From Ruegeria pomeroyi (GTDB lineage Bacteria > Pseudomonadota > Alphaproteobacteria > Rhodobacterales > Rhodobacteraceae): a stretch of DNA of 64,000 nucleotides. Of the stretch, positions 8,690-16,798 are shown piece by piece. The notes under the pieces were generated by a model that saw nothing but the letters and a program-made list of their open reading frames with translations, did not search any database and was not told the origin of the DNA. How positions within the stretch are numbered: the first letter of the stretch is position 1; each line of letters begins with the position of its first letter. The stretch lies in contig NZ_JAGQAG010000001.1 in NCBI RefSeq assembly GCF_021405525.1, forward strand, positions 3,410,001-3,474,000. Direction: 5' to 3'. A program made the position numbers and the translations under genes.

Positions 8690-9382
8690 ATGGCGTGGCT
8701 CGGCCCCGATGAATGGCAGGTGGTGGCCCTGTCGCTGAAGGTTTCGGCTTGGGCGACGGCGCTGTCGCTGCCGCTGGCGCTTCTCGTGGCGCATGCGCTG
8801 GCGCGCGGGCGGTTTCCGGGCAAGACGCTGCTCAACGGGCTGGTGCACCTGCCGCTGATCCTGCCCCCGGTGGTGACGGGCTATCTGCTGCTGCTCGGTT
8901 TCGGCCCGACTGGCACGCTGGGACAGGCGCTGGCTTCGGTTGGCCTGACACTGGCCTTTCACTGGACCGGGGCGGCGCTGGCTGCGGCAGTGATGGGCTT
9001 TCCGCTGATGGTCCGCGCCATCCGCCTGTCGATCGAAGCGGTTGACCCGAAGCTGGAACAGGCCGCCGCTACGCTGGGCGCCTCACGCATCTGGGTTTTT
9101 GCCACCGTCACCCTGCCGCTGATCCTGCCCGGCCTGATCGCCGGGACGATCCTCGGCTTTGCCAAGGCGATGGGAGAGTTCGGGGCGACGATCACCTTTG
9201 TCTCGAACATACCCGGCCAGACCCAGACCGTGCCCTCGGCCATCTATGCCTTCTTGCAGGTTCCCGGTGGAGAGAGCGCCGCCACACGACTGGTTATGAT
9301 CTCGGTCGCGCTGGCGCTGGGGGCACTCCTGGCCTCCGAGGTACTGGCCCGGCGCGCCGCCAGACGGGTGGCCGGCACATGA
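8690..9382 (+). CDS. modB: Molybdate ABC transporter permease
   Basis: A 230-residue inner-membrane permease forms the molybdate channel as a homodimer. Five hydrophobic helices of the BPD_transp_1 fold are apparent. The ATPase-contacting loop is in EQAAATLGASRIWVFATVTLP (about residues 123-143). The segment GFAKAMGEFGAT (about 155-166) is characteristic of ModB. The ATG follows modA by 3 bp, and the stop overlaps the modC start in ATGA, indicating coupled translation. Confidence 0.94.
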   Translation: MAWLGPDEWQVVALSLKVSAWATALSLPLALLVAHALARGRFPGKTLLNGLVHLPLILPPVVTGYLLLLGFGPTGTLGQALASVGLTLAFHWTGAALAAAVMGFPLMVRAIRLSIEAVDPKLEQAAATLGASRIWVFATVTLPLILPGLIAGTILGFAKAMGEFGATITFVSNIPGQTQTVPSAIYAFLQVPGGESAATRLVMISVALALGALLASEVLARRAARRVAGT

Positions 9383-10458
9383 AGCTTGAGGTTGAACTGC
9401 GCCATCCGATGCAGGGTTTCACTCTGGACGTGGCCTTTGCAGCGCCGCCTGGTCTGACCGTGTTGTTCGGGCGCTCGGGCAGCGGCAAGACCACGGTGAT
9501 CAACGCGGTGGCCGGTCTCTTGAACCCCGAACGCGGGCGTGTCGCGCTGGGGGACCAGGTTCTACAGGACAGCGCCAGTCGAACCTGGCTGCCGCCGCAT
9601 CGTCGGCGCATGGGTTATGTGTTTCAGGACGCGCGCCTGTTCCCGCATCTGACCGTGCGGCAGAACCTGGGATATGGTCGCTGGTTCGCGGGCCGGGCCG
9701 GGCCTGCCTCTCCGGCACAGGTGATCGAGATGCTGGGGATAGGCTCTTTGCTAGACCGCCGCCCCGGTGCCCTTTCGGGGGGAGAGCGTCAGCGGGTCGC
9801 GATCGGCCGCGCGCTCCTGTCCAATCCGCGCGCGATCCTGGCGGACGAACCGCTGGCCGCCCTGGACGAGGCGCGCAAGGCCGAGATCCTGCCCTATCTG
9901 GAAAGGCTGCGTGACGAGACCCGGATTCCGATCCTCTATGTCAGCCACTCCGCCGCCGAGGTCGCCCGACTGGCCACGACCGTCATCGTGCTACAGGACG
10001 GGCGCGTGATCCGGCAGGGCAGCGCCGCCGAGGTGTTGGCCGACCCCGCCGTCACTCCGCTGGGCGCCCGCGCCGCGGGCGCGATCCTGACAGCGCGGGT
10101 GATTGCCCATCACACCGATGGCCTGACCGAGCTTGAGTCCGGGGGCGAACGCCTGTTCCTGCCACGCATCGCGCAGCCCGAGGGCACGGAGCTGCGCCTG
10201 CGTATCCCGGCACAGGACGTGATCCTGTCCCGGCAGCGCCCCGAGGGGCTTTCGGCACTCAATATCCTGTCCGGTCATGTGGCGCAGATCCGCAGCGGTG
10301 ACGGGCCGGGTGCGTTAGTCTCGGTATCCACCCGTGCGGGCACCGTTCTGGCCCGCATCACGCGACGGTCTGCTGCAACGCTGGAACTGCACGAAGGCAC
10401 GCCCTGTCATGCGGTCGTCAAATCGGTCGCCATCGCACCCGAAGATATCGGCCGCTGA
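9379..10458 (+). CDS. modC: Molybdate ABC transporter ATP-binding protein
   Basis: This 359-residue ATPase drives molybdate import. Walker A (GRSGSGKTT) is at about residues 31-39, the signature LSGGERQRVAIGRAL at about 132-146, and Walker B with DEPLAALD at about 154-161. The H-loop is in YVSHSAAEV. The C-terminal third (about residues 290-355) is the TOBE domain, which in this family binds molybdate and gives feedback control. It overlaps modB by 4 bp and ends the modABC operon. Confidence 0.95.
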   Translation: MKLEVELRHPMQGFTLDVAFAAPPGLTVLFGRSGSGKTTVINAVAGLLNPERGRVALGDQVLQDSASRTWLPPHRRRMGYVFQDARLFPHLTVRQNLGYGRWFAGRAGPASPAQVIEMLGIGSLLDRRPGALSGGERQRVAIGRALLSNPRAILADEPLAALDEARKAEILPYLERLRDETRIPILYVSHSAAEVARLATTVIVLQDGRVIRQGSAAEVLADPAVTPLGARAAGAILTARVIAHHTDGLTELESGGERLFLPRIAQPEGTELRLRIPAQDVILSRQRPEGLSALNILSGHVAQIRSGDGPGALVSVSTRAGTVLARITRRSAATLELHEGTPCHAVVKSVAIAPEDIGR

Positions 10459-10482
10459 CGGGCCGTGAACCACAAATGCCTC

Positions 10483-10511
10483 TTGCACCGGCATCGCGGC
10501 TTGGCTAAACC
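10483..10511 (+). promoter_or_regulatory. Sigma-70 promoter for tRNA-Val
   Basis: TTGCAC and TAAACC are separated by 17 bp. The -10 element ends 10 bp before the mature tRNA 5' end, leaving only a very short leader. Spacing and position fit a stable-RNA promoter. Confidence 0.6.
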
Positions 10512-10521
10512 CGCGCGGCAT

Positions 10522-10597
<76 letters not shown>

Positions 10598-10667
10598 GCC
10601 TCTTCTAAGAATTGGCAACCAACAGCAAGATTTTGCGTATCGGCCAGCTATCAACACATATGAAAAA

Positions 10668-10689
10668 CCCGACACCTTTCGGTGCCGGG
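10668..10689 (+). terminator. Stem-loop downstream of tRNA-Val
   Basis: CCCGACACC and GGTGCCGGG pair with one mismatch around a TTTC loop, 70 bp after the tRNA. An A run precedes the stem but no long T run follows, so termination may be partial. Confidence 0.4.
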
Positions 10690-10848
10690 CGTGTATCTTG
10701 AAAGTGCCTATTGGCTGCCACCACTCACTCTAATCGCAGCCCTATTAGAGCCAACACCCTAAAGGTTTTCGATATTGTGTCAATATGATACTGATGCAAA
10801 ACTTGGCATATAGGCCAGAATGCTATATTCGGTCGCAGATGTTATTTC

Positions 10849-11172
10849 ATGACTCAAGAACAAGGATCGACACTCGGCATGCAGACTCTCTCAAAACTGG
10901 CGGAGCTGCGCCGACTATTGCATAGCATGGAACGCACACTTGGCCTGCAAGACCTGAGTCCTGTTGAGCGTGACATCTATTACGCGGCGAGTGAACTGTC
11001 AGAGAATGATCGCCGTGTCCGTACTGTCGGGCTGATCGAGCACGCACTTCTCGAAACCGTGTCGCGACCGACTTTCTTCCGTGCGCTTAAATCGCTGGTC
11101 AACAAAGGATACCTAACGCAATGCAGCACCATGAATCGGGGCTGCTATCTCGTGCGCTCTTCTGAAAGCTGA
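10849..11172 (+). CDS. Small winged-helix DNA-binding protein (MarR-like), unassigned
   Basis: A 107-residue protein has a single winged-helix domain. An N-terminal helix with AELRRLLHSMERTL is followed by a MarR-like core. The recognition helix is probably in SRPTFFRALKSLVNKGYL (about residues 72-89), and a short wing ends at CYLVR. No sensor domain is present. The region has lower GC content and a less biased codon choice than its neighbours, which suggests transfer near the tRNA. A dyad, ATATTG-TGT-CAATAT, lies 63 bp upstream and could be an autoregulatory site. The next gene starts 8 bp after its stop. Its target is unknown. Confidence 0.7.
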   Translation: MTQEQGSTLGMQTLSKLAELRRLLHSMERTLGLQDLSPVERDIYYAASELSENDRRVRTVGLIEHALLETVSRPTFFRALKSLVNKGYLTQCSTMNRGCYLVRSSES

Positions 11173-11180
11173 TCCCGCGC

Positions 11181-11744
11181 ATGGGTGACAAAGAAGGGAG
11201 TTTAGGCAGGCTTGGCGTTGAAACAGCTGTTGCTTCGAGCGCCTATTTTGCCACGATCCTGCTGACTTTTGAACTGGTCGTGCCGCTCCAGAACCTGGTC
11301 TTTCCCGAGTATTCCAGCCGCGCCAGCCTGCTGTTCCTGCCACATGGGGTGCGGGTTCTGTCCGCCTGGCTGCTGGGCTGGCGGGCGGTTCCGGCCCTGC
11401 TGCCCGGGGTGATCGCGGCATTTGCCTATGTCGGCGGCATGGATGTCTTGCTGCCCAGTCGGATGATCGCCATTGCCATTGCCGTGTGCACGGTCCCTCT
11501 CTGCTTGCACCTGCTTCGTGTCATCGGGCTGGACCTGTTTCCAAGCCAGGACCGCGCACCTTGCTGGCTCTGCGTGATGGGGGTGGGGATCGTGACCTCG
11601 CTGATCATCGCCAGCCTGACCAACATGGCCTTTGGCAGCGATCCGATCGAGGCGATCGCCTATCTGATCGGCGATATCTCTGGCCTTTTCTTTGGCATGC
11701 TGGCGCTGCTCTATGCCTTTCGCCTGTTGGGCCGGAGCGCCTGA
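11181..11744 (+). CDS. MASE1-like integral membrane protein
   Basis: This 187-residue protein is mostly hydrophobic, with about five or six predicted membrane helices between residues 15 and 180. The motif LPHGVRVLSAWLLGW (about residues 52-66) resembles the MASE1 membrane sensor domain, which normally precedes kinase or cyclase output domains. Here no output domain follows. The gene starts 8 bp after the small winged-helix gene, so the two may form a sensor-regulator pair; that pairing is inferred only from position. It could equally be an uncharacterised membrane protein. Confidence 0.7.
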   Translation: MGDKEGSLGRLGVETAVASSAYFATILLTFELVVPLQNLVFPEYSSRASLLFLPHGVRVLSAWLLGWRAVPALLPGVIAAFAYVGGMDVLLPSRMIAIAIAVCTVPLCLHLLRVIGLDLFPSQDRAPCWLCVMGVGIVTSLIIASLTNMAFGSDPIEAIAYLIGDISGLFFGMLALLYAFRLLGRSA

Positions 11745-11868
11745 GCGCTCCGCTGCGGCAGCAAAGTCGTCACGTAATATTCGATCCATTTCCCTTCATT
11801 CTTCGCATTTTTGTTGCGCTGCATGTGCAAAATGATATGACCGGGACGACCCAGAGAGGATGTGATTC

Positions 11869-13563
11869 ATGGCCCATGACGGACAGGACCCGATGACGAT
11901 GACCACGCAAACCGTTCTTTTGCCCGACCTTCTCAGCCTGACCGGTGCGGCCCTTGCCCCGGTGGATGCGCTGTTCGAGCGCGCCCGCGACTCCGTGCGC
12001 GAGATGGTGAGCGAAGCCGGCCGTGTGTCCGGGGCCCTGATCGACGCCAATCAGACCGCCGCGCATGGCCTGTCCTGGCTGGCCACCTATCAGCAATCGC
12101 TGCGCCAGATGCAGCGCTGGGCCGAGGCGCTGCAGGCCGAGGGCAAGTTCGGCGAGATCGAACAGCTGATTCACCAGATCGCCTTTGGCGAGTACCTGCA
12201 CCAGATGGCCGGTGGCATCCCGATGAACCAGGGCGAGGTGGTCCGGCTTCAGGATCTGGGCCTGGGTTGGGACGCCCTGTCGGGTTTCCAGGCCGCCGAA
12301 GTGCAGACCCTGATGGCGAAGGCCAACACACAGGCCGCCCGCACCCGTCTGGTCGAGCTGATGCAGGAGCAGGCCGGCGCCACCATGTTCGGCGCCTCTG
12401 GCCTGGACGAAGAGTTGGAGATGATCCGCGACCAGTTCCGCCGCTATGCGGTGGAAAAGGTCGAACCCTTTGCCCATGACTGGCACCTCAAGGACGAGCT
12501 GATCCCGATGGAGGTGATCGAGGAACTGGCCGAGATGGGTGTGTTCGGCCTGACCATCCCCGAGGAATTCGGCGGCTTTGGCCTCAGCAAGGCGTCGATG
12601 GTTGTCGTGTCCGAGGAGCTCAGCCGCGGCTATATCGGCGTCGGCTCGCTGGGCACCCGCTCCGAGATCGCCGCCGAGCTGATCATCGCGGGCGGCACCG
12701 ACGAACAAAAGGCCAGTTGGCTGCCCCGCATCGCCAGCGCCGAGATCCTGCCCACCGCCGTATTTACCGAGCCGAACACCGGTTCCGACCTTGGCAGCCT
12801 GCGCACCCGCGCGGTCAAGGACGAGAACGGCGATTACAAGGTCACTGGCAACAAGACCTGGATCACCCATGCCGCGCGCACCCATGTGATGACGCTCTTG
12901 GCGCGCACCGATCCCAACACCAGCGATTATCGCGGCCTTTCCATGTTCCTGGCCGAGAAAACACCGGGCACCGATGCCGAACCCTTCCCCACCCCCGGCA
13001 TGACCGGAGGCGAGATCGAGGTTCTGGGCTATCGCGGCATGAAGGAATACGAGCTGGGCTTTGACGGGTTCCACGTCAAGGGCGAGAACCTGCTCGGCGG
13101 CGAAGAGGGCAAAGGCTTCAAACAGCTGATGGAGACCTTTGAAAGCGCGCGCATCCAGACCGCTGCCCGCGCCATCGGCGTGGCACAATCGGCGCTCGAT
13201 ATCGCTATGCAATACGCCCAAGACCGCAAGCAGTTCGGCCGCGCCCTGATCGCCTTCCCGCGCGTCTCCAGCAAGCTGGCGATGATGGCGGTCGAGATCA
13301 TGATCGCGCGCCAGCTGACCTATTTCAGCGCCTGGGAAAAGGACCATGGCCACCGCTGCGACCTTGAGGCCGGGATGGCCAAGTTGCTGGGCGCCCGCGT
13401 GGCCTGGGCTGCGGCCGACAACGGCTTGCAGATCCATGGCGGTAACGGCTTTGCGCTGGAATACAAGATCAGCCGCGTGCTCTGCGACGCGCGTATCCTG
13501 AACATCTTTGAAGGGGCCGCCGAGATTCAGGCCCAGGTGATCGCCCGCCGCCTGCTGGGCTGA
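11869..13563 (+). CDS. Acyl-CoA dehydrogenase with N-terminal extension, probable (2S)-methylsuccinyl-CoA dehydrogenase
   Basis: A 564-residue FAD enzyme carries about 165 residues before the standard acyl-CoA dehydrogenase core. The ATG is preceded by GAGAGGA. Core landmarks are the FAD/substrate segment TEPNTGSDLGSLRTRA (about residues 302-317), the KTWITHA segment (about 328-334) and the C-terminal QIHGGNGFALEYKISRVLCDA. The long N-terminal helical extension (with GEYLHQMAGGIPMNQGEVVR) matches my recollection of methylsuccinyl-CoA dehydrogenases of the ethylmalonyl-CoA pathway. That pathway allows acetate assimilation without isocitrate lyase in many Rhodobacteraceae. No other pathway gene is adjacent, so the substrate is an inference. 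A strong terminator follows. Confidence 0.85.
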   Translation: MAHDGQDPMTMTTQTVLLPDLLSLTGAALAPVDALFERARDSVREMVSEAGRVSGALIDANQTAAHGLSWLATYQQSLRQMQRWAEALQAEGKFGEIEQLIHQIAFGEYLHQMAGGIPMNQGEVVRLQDLGLGWDALSGFQAAEVQTLMAKANTQAARTRLVELMQEQAGATMFGASGLDEELEMIRDQFRRYAVEKVEPFAHDWHLKDELIPMEVIEELAEMGVFGLTIPEEFGGFGLSKASMVVVSEELSRGYIGVGSLGTRSEIAAELIIAGGTDEQKASWLPRIASAEILPTAVFTEPNTGSDLGSLRTRAVKDENGDYKVTGNKTWITHAARTHVMTLLARTDPNTSDYRGLSMFLAEKTPGTDAEPFPTPGMTGGEIEVLGYRGMKEYELGFDGFHVKGENLLGGEEGKGFKQLMETFESARIQTAARAIGVAQSALDIAMQYAQDRKQFGRALIAFPRVSSKLAMMAVEIMIARQLTYFSAWEKDHGHRCDLEAGMAKLLGARVAWAAADNGLQIHGGNGFALEYKISRVLCDARILNIFEGAAEIQAQVIARRLLG

Positions 13564-13581
13564 GCCAACTTCAACTGTTTG

Positions 13582-13609
13582 AAAAGCCCGGCCCAGCGCC
13601 GGGCTTTTT
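13582..13609. terminator. Bidirectional intrinsic terminator between convergent genes
   Basis: AAAAGCCCGGC and GCCGGGCTTTT form an 11-bp stem with a five-base loop. There are five T on the + strand side and four or more T on the - strand side. It separates the acyl-CoA dehydrogenase gene from the convergent multicopper oxidase gene and can serve both. Confidence 0.9.
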
Positions 13610-13616
13610 CGTTGCC

Positions 13617-15002
13617 TCAGGTCACCCGCAGGAACCCTGTCAGCCCGGTCTTTTGATGTTCGATCACATGGCAGTGGAACGCCCAGTCGCCCGGATTGTC
13701 GGCCACCAGAGCGATGTCGATCACCTCGTCCTTCAACAGCAGCATCGTATCGGTCCAGAGCGGCGGCAGACTGCGCCGGTTCGACGCGATCGGCACGAAT
13801 GCCAGACCGTGCAGGTGGATCGGGTGTTGGTTGGGCGATTCGTTGCGCAGGCGTAAAACATAGCTCTTGCCGCGTTCCAGCACCGCCAGTGGCGCCGTGC
13901 CTGTCGCCCCATCACCAGCCCAGGGCGTGCGATTGATCGACCAGAACGTATAGCCCAGCGTGCCGCAGAACCCGTCATTGGGGGCATCCCCTTCGGGTGT
14001 CCAGCCAAAGACAAACTCGTGCAGTTCGGCGCGGTCGAGGTCTGGCTTTGCCAGCGGGTTCCGTGCCAGCGGTTTCAGCTCGGCCAGATCGCGCTGGGGC
14101 CCGGAGCCAACAGCGCGCAGCCCGGCCATCAGCCGGGGCGGCTGGCCGGGCAGATCGGCCATCAGGGCGACCTGCCGCCCCTCCTCCACCGGCATAGCCA
14201 CCGCCAGATCGACCCGTTGACCGGGCGCCAGCAACAGCGGCGCCCCCGCGCGCGGCACCGGCAGTTCGACGCTGACCGGGTGCCCGTCCCAGGCAATGAT
14301 CCGCGCCGTGCCGCCATCGAGATAGAGCTTGTAGATCCGCGTCGTGTCGGTATTGACCACCCGCAGCCGCACCAATGACCCGGCGCTGTGATCATAGACA
14401 GGCCCCTGCCGCCAGTTGGCGGTCTGCACATTGCCCATGGTACCGCCCCGTGCCGCGCCCCGCGCGGTAAAGGCCGGCAGGAAGGCATCCGCCGCGTCCA
14501 GCCGGAAATCGCGCAGATTTATGACCTCTTCACTGTCAAACCCCGGATCCTCGGCCTCGGCGATCACCATCACCCCGGTCAGGCCATGGGCCATCTGTTC
14601 CATGGTCATGCAATGCGGGTGATACCAATAGGTGCCCGCATCGGGCGGGGTAAAGGCATAGGCGAACCCCTCGTCCGGGCCGATCGGCATCTGGGTCAGA
14701 TAGGGCACCCCGTCCATCGCGTTGGCGATCCTCAGCCCGTGCCAATGCATCGCGGTGTACTCATCCAGAGTATTCCGCACGGTGAACCGCATCTCTTGCC
14801 CCTGCCGCCCGTACAGAACCGGCGGCGGCGCATCGGACGACAGGCTGACCATGCCCGCCGTCCGCTGGTGGCGCAGCTGGTAGGTCGCTTGCTGAACCAC
14901 CAACTCCTGCACCCCGTGTGGGGCCATGGCGGATCCCAGATGCGCCAAGCCGGCGGCCCCCAACAGGGCGGCGCCTCCAAACAACAGATCGCGACGAAAC
15001 AT
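13617..15002 (-). CDS. Tat-exported multicopper oxidase
   Basis: A 461-residue copper oxidase is exported folded through the Tat pathway, as shown by RRDLLFGG at residues 3-10. The start at 15002 has GAGG six bases upstream; further upstream reading frame is unlikely to be translated. Copper ligand motifs are complete: HWHG (about residue 83), YWYHPHC (about 123-129), HPIHLHG (about 385-391) and HCHVIEHQKTGL (about 443-454). Such three-domain oxidases act on cuprous ion or phenolic substrates in the periplasm. The C-terminal axial ligand position is leucine-like (HQKTGL) rather than methionine, which suggests a higher-potential laccase-like type-1 site. It faces era divergently and the acyl-CoA dehydrogenase gene convergently. 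Confidence 0.9.
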   Translation of the reverse strand: MFRRDLLFGGAALLGAAGLAHLGSAMAPHGVQELVVQQATYQLRHQRTAGMVSLSSDAPPPVLYGRQGQEMRFTVRNTLDEYTAMHWHGLRIANAMDGVPYLTQMPIGPDEGFAYAFTPPDAGTYWYHPHCMTMEQMAHGLTGVMVIAEAEDPGFDSEEVINLRDFRLDAADAFLPAFTARGAARGGTMGNVQTANWRQGPVYDHSAGSLVRLRVVNTDTTRIYKLYLDGGTARIIAWDGHPVSVELPVPRAGAPLLLAPGQRVDLAVAMPVEEGRQVALMADLPGQPPRLMAGLRAVGSGPQRDLAELKPLARNPLAKPDLDRAELHEFVFGWTPEGDAPNDGFCGTLGYTFWSINRTPWAGDGATGTAPLAVLERGKSYVLRLRNESPNQHPIHLHGLAFVPIASNRRSLPPLWTDTMLLLKDEVIDIALVADNPGDWAFHCHVIEHQKTGLTGFLRVT

Positions 15003-15183
15003 GCGACACCTCATTTCTGCAATTGGGAAAGAGGCCGGGCTGTCAGTTGGCTGGACCTGAGACACAGGCTGACATGGGGCGGCACCGCCCGCAATGCGCC
15101 CTCTGGTCGCTAAAGGGCATTTGCCCTCTGGCGAGCGCGCGCAAAACCCTGTAGAGGATGCGACTTGCAACCAGGACCCGCCC

Positions 15184-16089
15184 ATGACCACACGCGCCGG
15201 ATTTGTCGCCCTGATCGGAGAGCCCAACGCGGGCAAATCGACCCTGTTGAACCGCATGGTCGGGGCCAAGGTGTCGATCGTCACCCACAAGGTCCAGACC
15301 ACACGCACCCGCATTCGCGGCGTCGCGATGGAGGGCGAGGCGCAGATCGTTTTTGTCGACACGCCGGGCCTGTTCCAGCCGCGCCGGCGGCTTGACCGCG
15401 CCATGGTTGCCGCCGCCTGGGGTGGCGCTGCGGATGCCGATATCGTGGTGCTGATGGTCGAGGCCCATCGCGGTATCACCGAAGGGGTCGAACGTATCCT
15501 CGAAGGGCTGACCGAGATCGCCAAGGGCCGTACCGTGGCGCTGGCCATCAACAAGATCGACCGGGTGCCTGCGGAAAAACTGCTGGGTCTGTCCGAAGCG
15601 TTGAACGCGCGTTTCGAATTTGCCCGCACCTTCATGATCTCGGCCGAACGTGGCCATGGGGTCGACGACCTGCGCAAATGGCTGGCGGCGGAACTGCCCG
15701 AAAGCCCCTGGCTCTATCCCGAGGATCAGATCGCGGACCTGCCGATGCGGATGATCGCAGCCGAGATCACCCGCGAGAAACTGACCCTGCGCCTGCATCA
15801 GGAACTGCCCTATCAACTGACCGTCGAGACAGAGAACTGGGAAGAGCGCAAGGACGGCTCGGCCCGGATCGACCAGGTGATCTATGTCATGCGCGACGGT
15901 CACAAGGGGATCGTGCTGGGCAAGCGCGGCGAAACCGTCAAGGCAGTGGGACAGGCGGCACGGGCCGAGCTGGAAGAGTTCCTGGACCGCAAGATCCACC
16001 TCTTCCTTCAGGTCAAGGTGCGGCCCAACTGGCTGGAAGAGGCCGAGCGCTATTCCGAAATGGGCCTCGATTTCAAGGACGGCAACTGA
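15184..16089 (+). CDS. era: GTPase Era
   Basis: A 301-residue GTPase is needed for 16S rRNA maturation and 30S assembly. The start at 15184 places the G1 loop GEPNAGKST at residues 11-19. Other landmarks are the switch segment with TTRTRIRG, G3 as DTPG (about residues 59-62) and G4 as NKID (about 123-126). The C-terminal KH domain includes VIYVMRDGHKGIVLGKRG (about residues 237-254), the RNA-binding GxxG loop. Length is normal for the family. A small palindrome and a DUF1491 gene follow. Confidence 0.96.
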   Translation: MTTRAGFVALIGEPNAGKSTLLNRMVGAKVSIVTHKVQTTRTRIRGVAMEGEAQIVFVDTPGLFQPRRRLDRAMVAAAWGGAADADIVVLMVEAHRGITEGVERILEGLTEIAKGRTVALAINKIDRVPAEKLLGLSEALNARFEFARTFMISAERGHGVDDLRKWLAAELPESPWLYPEDQIADLPMRMIAAEITREKLTLRLHQELPYQLTVETENWEERKDGSARIDQVIYVMRDGHKGIVLGKRGETVKAVGQAARAELEEFLDRKIHLFLQVKVRPNWLEEAERYSEMGLDFKDGN

Positions 16090-16101
16090 GGCGCGCGGGC
16101 C

Positions 16102-16124
16102 GAGATTTTTCGACGAAAAATCTC
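16102..16124. repeat. 23-bp AT-rich perfect palindrome between era and the DUF1491 gene
   Basis: GAGATTTTTCG and CGAAAAATCTC are 11-bp perfect inverted arms around a single A. It lies 12 bp after the era stop. It could act as a terminator-like hairpin, a processing site or a short dispersed palindromic element. Confidence 0.75.
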
Positions 16125-16147
16125 TCGCGCCGCCGAAAGGAAAGTGT

Positions 16148-16480
16148 ATGGCAAGGCTGACGGCGGAATTCTGGGTGCATGCCTATCTGGCGCGCCTGCG
16201 CCTGATGAACATCCCCGCCTATGTGATGGCCCATGGTGACGATACGGCGGGGGCTGTGTTGATCAAGCTCAACACCCTTGACGGACAGGCTGTGGCCTAT
16301 CACCGGGAATACGACCTGATGAGCGGCGAGCGGTCCTGGACCGCGCTGGCCAGTGGTCGGGAATCAGAGGTGGATGCCGCGATCACCCGCCAGTGTAGCT
16401 TCGACCCCGATCTTTGGGTGATCGAGATTGAGGACCGGAAAGGTCGTCATCTTCTGGATCAAGACGGGCTAAAACAATAA
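16148..16480 (+). CDS. DUF1491 family protein
   Basis: A 110-residue protein begins at 16148 after an AAAGGAAAG ribosome site. The sequence from AEFWVHAYLARLRLMNIPAYV through RSWTAL to the segment with DPDLWVIEIEDRKGRHLLD is the pattern of DUF1491, a small alphaproteobacterial family without known function. It is predicted soluble and has no signal peptide or cysteine cluster. Position directly after era suggests co-transcription, perhaps modulated by the palindrome between them. No function is proposed. Confidence 0.85.
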   Translation: MARLTAEFWVHAYLARLRLMNIPAYVMAHGDDTAGAVLIKLNTLDGQAVAYHREYDLMSGERSWTALASGRESEVDAAITRQCSFDPDLWVIEIEDRKGRHLLDQDGLKQ

Positions 16481-16798
16481 AAGTGTCGCAGCCACCTACC
16501 GCGCAAGCCGACTTCGTTGACCATCTTCAAGGCGGCAATTCAGAGAATGCTGTCAAAAATTGGGGAAATAGCCCTTCAGCCGGCGATGCTATGCAAACTG
16601 TGCGAGTGCCGCCCTGCCCGCCTCAAGTCAGGTTCCTTTGACAGCAGCGATTTGGTTGCTTGCGCGGGGACAAGAAACTCGGCAACTGGCCAGTCGTCGG
16701 GCCGTTCTGCAACACTGGTTGCGAGAGCAGGATTTGACCTTTACCGAACACCCGATCGGTTGACTTGATCCTAATCCTGCTTCGCCACCTCTCAAACG
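16481..16798. other. Intergenic stretch without a recognised gene
   Basis: About 318 bp separate the DUF1491 gene from the convergent haloperoxidase-RTX gene. A short reading frame at 16517-16768 has no ribosome site and no recognisable protein features. I see no tRNA, strong terminator or mobile-element end here. Confidence 0.6.

Noticed and set aside
11770-13437. 555-codon - strand frame opposite the acyl-CoA dehydrogenase gene
   Set aside because: The + strand protein has complete family motifs, a ribosome site and a terminator. The antisense frame is histidine- and glycine-rich shadow sequence.
15003-15677. N-terminal extension of the multicopper oxidase frame beyond 15002
   Set aside because: The extension is antisense to era and precedes a clear twin-arginine signal with its own ribosome site.
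16517-16768. 83-codon frame in the gap before the haloperoxidase-RTX gene
   Set aside because: No ribosome site, no homology recognised and atypical composition; treated as non-coding.
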